DNA of 64,000 bases from Methylibium sp. NZG (GTDB lineage: Bacteria; Pseudomonadota; Gammaproteobacteria; Burkholderiales; Burkholderiaceae_C), in the NCBI GenBank assembly GCA_001263235.1, contig LGRD01000016.1, forward strand, positions 39,688 to 103,687. Direction: 5' to 3'. The notes under the pieces were generated by a model. That model was not told where the DNA came from and did no database searches. It saw only the letters and a list, made by a program, of their open reading frames with translations. Positions within the stretch are counted from its first letter, which is position 1, and every line of letters starts with the position of its first letter. The translations under genes were made by a program, and so were the position numbers. Below, in pieces: positions 59,663-64,000 of the stretch.

Positions 59663-60778
59663 ATGGCCGCGGCGATGGCGCAGCCCACAACACCGGCCGT
59701 TCCTGCCAGCCGCGGCGCCGGCACGGCTGCGCAGGCCGGCGTTGCAGACCGCGGCCGCGCGCTTTCGTTGCAGGCGGTCGATGGTCAACGGCTCGCGGCG
59801 CACTGGCATGCGGCAGCGCCGGCCGCTGGCGGCGCGGTGCGCGGAGTGGTCGTGCTGGCGCCGGCCACCGGCGTGCCGCAGAGCTTCTACCTGCGCTTTG
59901 CCCAATGGCTTGCGGCGCACGGCGTCGGCGTGCTGCGCTTCGACTTTCGTGGCACGGCGGCGTCGCGGCCCGCCCGGCTGCGGGGCTTCGTCGCCGACTT
60001 CTCGCACTGGGCGCTCGACCTGGACGCGGCGCTGGCGTTCGCGCTCGCTGAAAGTGTCCGAGGCGCGCCGGGTGCCCAGCACGCCGAAATCGGCGGTGCC
60101 GTGCGTGTGAGCCTCATCGGCCACAGCATCGGCGGCTTCCTCGCGCCGGCGACGCTGCACGCGCCGCAACTTCATCGCCTCGTGCTCGTCGGCGCGCAGA
60201 GCGCCTACTGGCGCGACTTCCCGCAACCGCAGCGCTGGCCGATGGCGCTGATGTGGCACGGCGTCATGCCGGCGGTGACGCAGCTCGTCGGCTACTTCCC
60301 CGGCCGCGCGCTGAGGCTCGGCGAAGACCTGCCGCGCGGCGTCGCGATGGCCTGGGCGGCGCGGCCGTGGCGCGACCCGTGGCGCGTGCCCGCATTCGCC
60401 GACGCGTACGCGCGCACGCTGCCGCAGACGCACCTGGTGGCGGCCGACGACGACGCGTTTGCTACGCCCGCCGCGATGGCGCGCGTGGCCCGGCAGTTGA
60501 CAGCGACCACGACGCAGACGCACACGATCGCGACGGGTAGGGCAGGGACCGACATCGAAGCGACCGGCAGCGCAGCGACCGGCATCTCGTTGACCGGAAG
60601 TGCCAGCGCCAACGCCAACGCCAACGCCAACGCCAACGCCAACGCCAACGCCAACGCTCGCCCCCAGCCCATCGGCCACTTCGGTCTGTTTCGCTCGGCG
60701 TGTGCTGTGCACGCCTGGCCCCGTTTGCTTGCGCTGGCGCTGCCCGACGATCGGCGAGCGACGTCGTCACCCGCTTGA
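59663..60778 (+). CDS. alpha/beta hydrolase paralog with an Asn-Ala repeat insert
   Basis: This 371-residue alpha/beta hydrolase has LRFDFRGTAAS, ISLIGHSIGGFL-type nucleophile context (SLIGHSIGGFLAPATL, GHSIGG) and a C-terminal IGHFGLFR holding the catalytic histidine. It is paralogous to the gene at 60812 (YWRDFPQPQRW against YWRDNAPSLKR, and IGHFGLFR in both). Just before the histidine motif it carries a low-complexity insert (~residues 285-335) with eight Asn-Ala pairs encoded by AACGCC repeats. The insert is unlikely to be part of the fold. Substrate unknown; probably an acyl-ester or thioester. Confidence 0.85.
   Translation: MAAAMAQPTTPAVPASRGAGTAAQAGVADRGRALSLQAVDGQRLAAHWHAAAPAAGGAVRGVVVLAPATGVPQSFYLRFAQWLAAHGVGVLRFDFRGTAASRPARLRGFVADFSHWALDLDAALAFALAESVRGAPGAQHAEIGGAVRVSLIGHSIGGFLAPATLHAPQLHRLVLVGAQSAYWRDFPQPQRWPMALMWHGVMPAVTQLVGYFPGRALRLGEDLPRGVAMAWAARPWRDPWRVPAFADAYARTLPQTHLVAADDDAFATPAAMARVARQLTATTTQTHTIATGRAGTDIEATGSAATGISLTGSASANANANANANANANANARPQPIGHFGLFRSACAVHAWPRLLALALPDDRRATSSPA
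60611..60658. repeat. AACGCC hexamer repeat inside the hydrolase gene
   Basis: Seven perfect AACGCC units (60611-60652) plus one AACGCT unit encode Asn-Ala pairs. Because the unit is six bases, length changes keep the frame. It is probably a slipped-strand expansion. Confidence 0.9.
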
Positions 60779-60811
60779 CCTCCCACGAGCCCCGCACCGA
60801 AAGGCCGTCGA

Positions 60812-61705
60812 ATGAACCAGCATGTCACGCTCCATCAAGTCGAGTCTGCGGACGGCACCGCCATTGCGGTGCGCGCGTACGAGTCGCAAGGCGGCGGCGC
60901 CAAGGGCTCGGTGGTCATCGGCGGGGCGATGGGGGTGAAGCAGGCCTTCTACGCGCCGTTCGCACATTGGCTGGCCGGTCAGGGCTACCGCGTGTTCAGC
61001 TTCGACTACCGCGGCATGGGCGACTCGCGCCCGGCCGCGCACGGCCGGTCCTTGCGCGGCTTCGACGCCGACCTGTTCCAGTGGGCGGCCGATTTCGACG
61101 CCGTCATCGGCCACGCGCTGCAAGCCGCGCCGGGCGTGCCGCTGTACGTCGTCGGCCACAGCCTGGGCGCGCAGTTGCCGGGCATGCTGGCGCACCGCGA
61201 CCGCATCGACGGTCTCGTGTCGGTGGCCGCAGGCAGTGGTTACTGGCGTGACAACGCGCCGTCGCTCAAGCGCGTTGCGCTGTACTTCTGGTACGTGCTG
61301 GTGCCGCCGGTGACCGCGCTGTTCGGCTACTTTCCCGGCAAGCGGCTGCGCAAGGTGGGCGACCTGCCACGCGGCGTGATGCTGCAATGGCGCCGCTGGT
61401 GTTTGAACCCGCGGTATCACGTCGGTGCCGAAGGTGCGGCGGTGCGCCAGCAGTTCGAGGCGGTGCGTTTCCCGATGGTGGCGCTGTCGATCACCGACGA
61501 CGAGTTGATGACCGAGCGCGGCACGCAGGTGCTGGTCGACTGCTACGCCAACGCGCCGCGCCGCATCGAACGCGTGGCGCCGGCCGACGCCAGCGCACGG
61601 CGCATCGGCCACTTCGGGCTGTTCCGCGACCAATTTCAATCCACCCTGTGGGCACGCGTGGCTGCGTTGCTGCAGGGCTTTCACATGAACAAGGAGATTG
61701 CATGA
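60812..61705 (+). CDS. alpha/beta hydrolase paralog (without repeat insert)
   Basis: This 297-residue alpha/beta hydrolase has VVIGGAMGVKQAFYAPFAHW (oxyanion region), FDYRGMGDSRP, VVGHSLGAQLPGML (nucleophile GHSLG), TDDELMTERG (acid) and RIGHFGLFRDQF with the histidine. All catalytic parts are present. The gene follows its longer paralog at 34 bases, a local duplication. Its stop overlaps the crotonase ATG (ATGA around 61702-61705). It may hydrolyse an acyl-ester or acyl-thioester in the operon. Confidence 0.87.
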   Translation: MNQHVTLHQVESADGTAIAVRAYESQGGGAKGSVVIGGAMGVKQAFYAPFAHWLAGQGYRVFSFDYRGMGDSRPAAHGRSLRGFDADLFQWAADFDAVIGHALQAAPGVPLYVVGHSLGAQLPGMLAHRDRIDGLVSVAAGSGYWRDNAPSLKRVALYFWYVLVPPVTALFGYFPGKRLRKVGDLPRGVMLQWRRWCLNPRYHVGAEGAAVRQQFEAVRFPMVALSITDDELMTERGTQVLVDCYANAPRRIERVAPADASARRIGHFGLFRDQFQSTLWARVAALLQGFHMNKEIA

Positions 61706-62466
61706 GCATCAAAACGGCAACGTTGAACGGCGTGGCAACGATCGAGATCGCCCGCCCCGAAAAGAAGAACGCCATCACCGTGGCGATGTACCAGGCGATG
61801 GCCGACGCGCTGAACGCCGCCAACGCCGAGCCGGCGGTACGCGCGGTGCTGATCACCGGCCAGCCGGGCATCTTCACCTCCGGCAACGACCTCGACGACT
61901 TCATGCAGCGCCCGCGCCAGACCGGCGACTCGCCGGTGTTCCAGTTCATGCGCGCGTTGCACGGCTGCGAGAAACCGGTGGTGGCGGCCGTCACCGGTGC
62001 GGCCATCGGCATCGGCACGACGATGCTGCTGCATTGCGACCTCGTCTACGTGTCCGACGAAGCGCGCCTGGCGATGCCGTTCGTGAGCCTGGGGCTGGTG
62101 CCTGAGTTTGCGTCGAGCCTCATCGTGCCGCAGCTCGTGGGCCACGTGAAGGCGGCCGAGAAGCTGCTGCTCGGCGACCCGTTCACCGGCGAAGAGGCGG
62201 TGGAGATGCGCATCGCCAACGCCGTGCTGCCGGCGGCCGAGGTGGTGCCGCACGCGCGTCGCATGGCCGAGCGTTTCAACGCCTTGCCGCCCGGCGCGGT
62301 GCGCGACAGCAAGAAGCTGCTGCGGCGCGGCCGGACCGAGCCGGTGCTGCAGGCGATCGCCGCCGAAGGCGAGGTGTTCGGCAGCCGGTTGAGCAGCCCC
62401 GAGGCGCGTGAAGCCTTCAGCGCTTTCTTCCAGAAACGACGCCCCGACTTCAGCCAGTTCACCTGA
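61702..62466 (+). CDS. enoyl-CoA hydratase/isomerase family protein
   Basis: This 254-residue crotonase has ITGQPGIFTSGNDLDDFM (CoA-binding loop) and AAVTGAAIGIGTTMLLHCDL (second oxyanion loop), with a proline-glutamate LVPEFASSL at the catalytic position, typical of the enoyl-CoA isomerase-like subgroup. It completes the beta-oxidation set beside the FadN-like hydratase, perhaps handling double bonds in unsaturated acids. The start overlaps the previous stop. Confidence 0.9.
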   Translation: MSIKTATLNGVATIEIARPEKKNAITVAMYQAMADALNAANAEPAVRAVLITGQPGIFTSGNDLDDFMQRPRQTGDSPVFQFMRALHGCEKPVVAAVTGAAIGIGTTMLLHCDLVYVSDEARLAMPFVSLGLVPEFASSLIVPQLVGHVKAAEKLLLGDPFTGEEAVEMRIANAVLPAAEVVPHARRMAERFNALPPGAVRDSKKLLRRGRTEPVLQAIAAEGEVFGSRLSSPEAREAFSAFFQKRRPDFSQFT

Positions 62467-62496
62467 TCGCAGCCCGCGCACGGCGACAATTCATGC

Positions 62497-63261
62497 ATGC
62501 TGAGCGCGGCCAAACTTGCACTGAGCCCGCTGCTGCTGTGGCAAGGGCGGAGCGTGCGCCAGCGCGCGCTGCGGCTGCCCGAGGCCGAGGGCGCGCGCGT
62601 GGGCGTGGCAGGCACCGGTGCGGTGTGCCTGCGCGTGCTGATCGTCGGCGATTCGTCGGCCGCGGGTGTGGGCGCGGCCACGCAGGCGCAGGCACTCGCG
62701 GGGCGATTGAGCGAGGCCTTGGCGCTGCGCCTGGGCGGCTCGGTAAGCTGGCAGCTGATTGCGCAGACCGGCCACACCACGCGAGACGCCGTCGAAGCAC
62801 TGAAAGTGCTGCCGCTGCACCCGGCCGACGTGATGGTGACCGCACTCGGCGTGAACGACGTGGTGGCGCAGGTGCCCGCCCAGCGCTGGCTGGCCGACCT
62901 GGGCAAGCTCGACTGGCTGGCGGGCAAGCGAGCCGGCGTGCACCACATCGTGCACAGCGGCGTGCCGCCGATGCATGCCTTTCCGCTGCTGCCGCAGCCG
63001 CTGCGCTGGGTGCTCGGCGCCGACGCGCACCGCTTCAACAAGGCGCTGGCCGACTGGGTGATGATGTACCCCGACCGTTGCGTGCTGCCGCTGCCCTTTG
63101 AAGACCACATTGCCAACGCCGGCCCGCTGATGGCCGAAGACGGTTTCCACCCCGGCCCGGCGATCTACGCGCTGTGGGCCGAACAACTGGCCGGCAAGAT
63201 CAGCAACGAGATCGTGCCGCTGTTGCCGCAAACCACGCCCACCAGAAGGAGCCTTCGATGA
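62497..63261 (+). CDS. SGNH (GDSL-like) hydrolase
   Basis: This 254-residue hydrolase of the SGNH fold has IVGDSSAAGVGAA (block I, serine), an asparagine-containing ALGVND (block III) and DGFHPG (block V, catalytic Asp and His). An N-terminal hydrophobic start (MLSAAKLALSPLLLW) may be a membrane anchor or a short signal. Such esterases hydrolyse acyl esters or thioesters (TesA relatives). It overlaps the next gene by four bases and is co-transcribed with the beta-oxidation genes. Confidence 0.87.
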   Translation: MLSAAKLALSPLLLWQGRSVRQRALRLPEAEGARVGVAGTGAVCLRVLIVGDSSAAGVGAATQAQALAGRLSEALALRLGGSVSWQLIAQTGHTTRDAVEALKVLPLHPADVMVTALGVNDVVAQVPAQRWLADLGKLDWLAGKRAGVHHIVHSGVPPMHAFPLLPQPLRWVLGADAHRFNKALADWVMMYPDRCVLPLPFEDHIANAGPLMAEDGFHPGPAIYALWAEQLAGKISNEIVPLLPQTTPTRRSLR

Positions 63262-64000
63262 CCCTCTCAGGCAAGACCCTCTTCATCACCGGTGCGTCGC
63301 GCGGCATCGGCCTGGCGATCGCCAAGCGAGCGGCGCGCGACGGCGCCAACATCGTGATCGCAGCCAAGACGACCGAGGCCAACCCGAAGCTGCCCGGCAC
63401 CATCCACTCTGCGGCGGCCGAGATCGAAGCGGCAGGCGGCAAGGCGCTGGCCGTGCAGTGCGACATCCGCGACGAATCCAGCGTGCAGGCCGCCGTCGAG
63501 CAGGCGGTGGCCACGTTCGGCGGCATCGACATCCTCGTCAACAACGCCAGCGCCATCAGCCTGACGCCCACGACGGCCACGCCGATGAAGCGCTTCGACC
63601 TGATGTTCGGCGTGAACGTGCGCGGCACCTACCTGTGTACGCAGGCTTGCCTGGCCGAGTTGGTGAAGTCGGCCCAGACTGGCCGCAACCCGCATGTGCT
63701 GAACATGGGCCCGCCGCTGAGCATGAAGCCGCACTGGTTCAAGAACCACACCGCCTACACGATGGCCAAGTACGGCATGAGCATGTGCACCCTGGGGCAT
63801 GCGGCCGAGTTCAAGCCGCTGGGCATCGGCGTGAACAGCCTGTGGCCACGCACCGCGATTGCCACCGCCGCGCTGCAGATGATCCCCGGCGTGGACATCG
63901 CGCGCTGCCGCAAGCCGGAGATATTGGCCGACGCAGAGTGGATGGTGCCGGGCAGCTTCGGGTTGGCCTCGGTCGTCTTGGCTGCGATCACGATGTTGGC
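63258..64000 (+). CDS. HSDL2-like short-chain dehydrogenase, interrupted by a fold-back junction
   Basis: The frame from ATG 63258 has FITGASRGIGLAIAKRA, VNNASAISLTPT and the Tyr/Lys pair in AYTMAKYGMS, like the catalytic domain of HSDL2-type SDRs. The usual serine position reads NMGPP, where relatives have SPP. After EILADA (~63930) the protein ceases to match the family, because 63932-64000 is an exact inverted copy of 63345-63413. The gene is therefore truncated by a rearrangement or an assembly fault, and the true C-terminus is not in the window. Confidence 0.85.
   Translation, partial: MTLSGKTLFITGASRGIGLAIAKRAARDGANIVIAAKTTEANPKLPGTIHSAAAEIEAAGGKALAVQCDIRDESSVQAAVEQAVATFGGIDILVNNASAISLTPTTATPMKRFDLMFGVNVRGTYLCTQACLAELVKSAQTGRNPHVLNMGPPLSMKPHWFKNHTAYTMAKYGMSMCTLGHAAEFKPLGIGVNSLWPRTAIATAALQMIPGVDIARCRKPEILADAEWMVPGSFGLASVVLAAITML
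63345..63413 (+). repeat. inner arm of 69-base fold-back inverted repeat
   Basis: Bases 63345-63413 equal the reverse complement of 63932-64000 without mismatch. This arm is native SDR coding sequence (IAAKTTEANPKLPGTIHSA). Confidence 0.92.
63932..64000 (-). repeat. outer arm of the fold-back inverted repeat, at the window edge
   Basis: These last 69 bases are an inverted exact copy of 63345-63413 and probably continue past the window. On the - strand they read the same SDR peptide. The match breaks down at once beyond the junction, where a short GGCCGxCGCAGAG similarity could have served for template switching. Confidence 0.9.

Noticed and set aside
60611..60658. Phase-variable switch by the AACGCC repeat
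   Set aside because: The unit is six bases, so gain or loss cannot shift the frame; only protein length would vary.

Overview
The window is high-GC, densely coded DNA that looks chromosomal and betaproteobacterial, most likely Burkholderiales of the Rubrivivax/Leptothrix type. This rests on the very GC-rich third codon positions, the wealth of branched-chain-type ABC transport, CoA-ester and aromatic-acid genes, and the GC-rich palindromic intergenic repeats. The organism assignment is inference. I found no tRNA, rRNA, CRISPR array, prophage or insertion sequence. Most genes sit in tight same-strand operons with ATGA overlaps.

Layout. (1) 1-15555, + strand: one long locus with an alpha/beta hydrolase end, two tandem amidohydrolase paralogs, a complete LivH-LivM-LivK-LivG-LivF type transporter, a Tm-1-like domain fused to the LivF ATPase, the TIM-barrel partner of Tm-1 as the next gene, a flotillin-like SPFH protein, two SRPBCC proteins (one fused to a quinone oxidoreductase) and an NTF2-like secreted protein. 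It looks like uptake and breakdown of an unidentified small organic compound. (2) 15613-18095: a flavoprotein gene broken by one in-frame TGA, a single-domain BLUF blue-light sensor, and a lower-GC gene for a small membrane protein. (3) 18161-21081, - strand: a dienelactone-hydrolase-like protein, then a lipid glycosyltransferase with an LpxH-like phosphoesterase. (4) 21223-24695, + strand: an oxidoreductase, type II dehydroquinase and shikimate dehydrogenase homologue, then a DUF481 outer-membrane protein. (5) 24831-29140, - strand: GST, a MntA/HepT toxin-antitoxin pair, a SUI1/YciH protein and a large Snf2 helicase.

(6) 29569-38732: a - strand CoA-ligase operon (MarR, thioesterase, SDR, feruloyl-CoA-synthase-like ligase, crotonase) divergent from a tannase/feruloyl-esterase lipoprotein and an amidohydrolase, then a DUF885 lipoprotein. 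This reads as release and CoA-dependent degradation of hydroxycinnamate-like acids. (7) 38871-52196: GrpB, a hydroxyisobutyrate-dehydrogenase-like enzyme, two multi-PAS histidine kinases, a MoxR ATPase with a VWA/metallopeptidase partner, a hydrolase, a SlyB-like lipoprotein, an HNH endonuclease and a PanE-like reductase. (8) 52410-64000, + strand: a TetR-controlled beta-oxidation operon (acyl-CoA dehydrogenase, FadN-like fusion, thiolase, two hydrolase paralogs, crotonase, SGNH esterase, HSDL2-like SDR). A small DUF559 nuclease gene bracketed by inverted repeats sits inside it.

The most unusual points are the LivF/Tm-1 fusion beside its TIM-barrel partner, the inverted-repeat-bracketed DUF559 unit inside the beta-oxidation operon, the compound inverted repeat between the amidohydrolases, the duplicated livG tail, the nonsense-broken flavoprotein next to the BLUF gene, the HepT active-site substitution, and a 69-base fold-back inverted copy at the very end of the window that cuts off the last gene and may be an assembly artefact.
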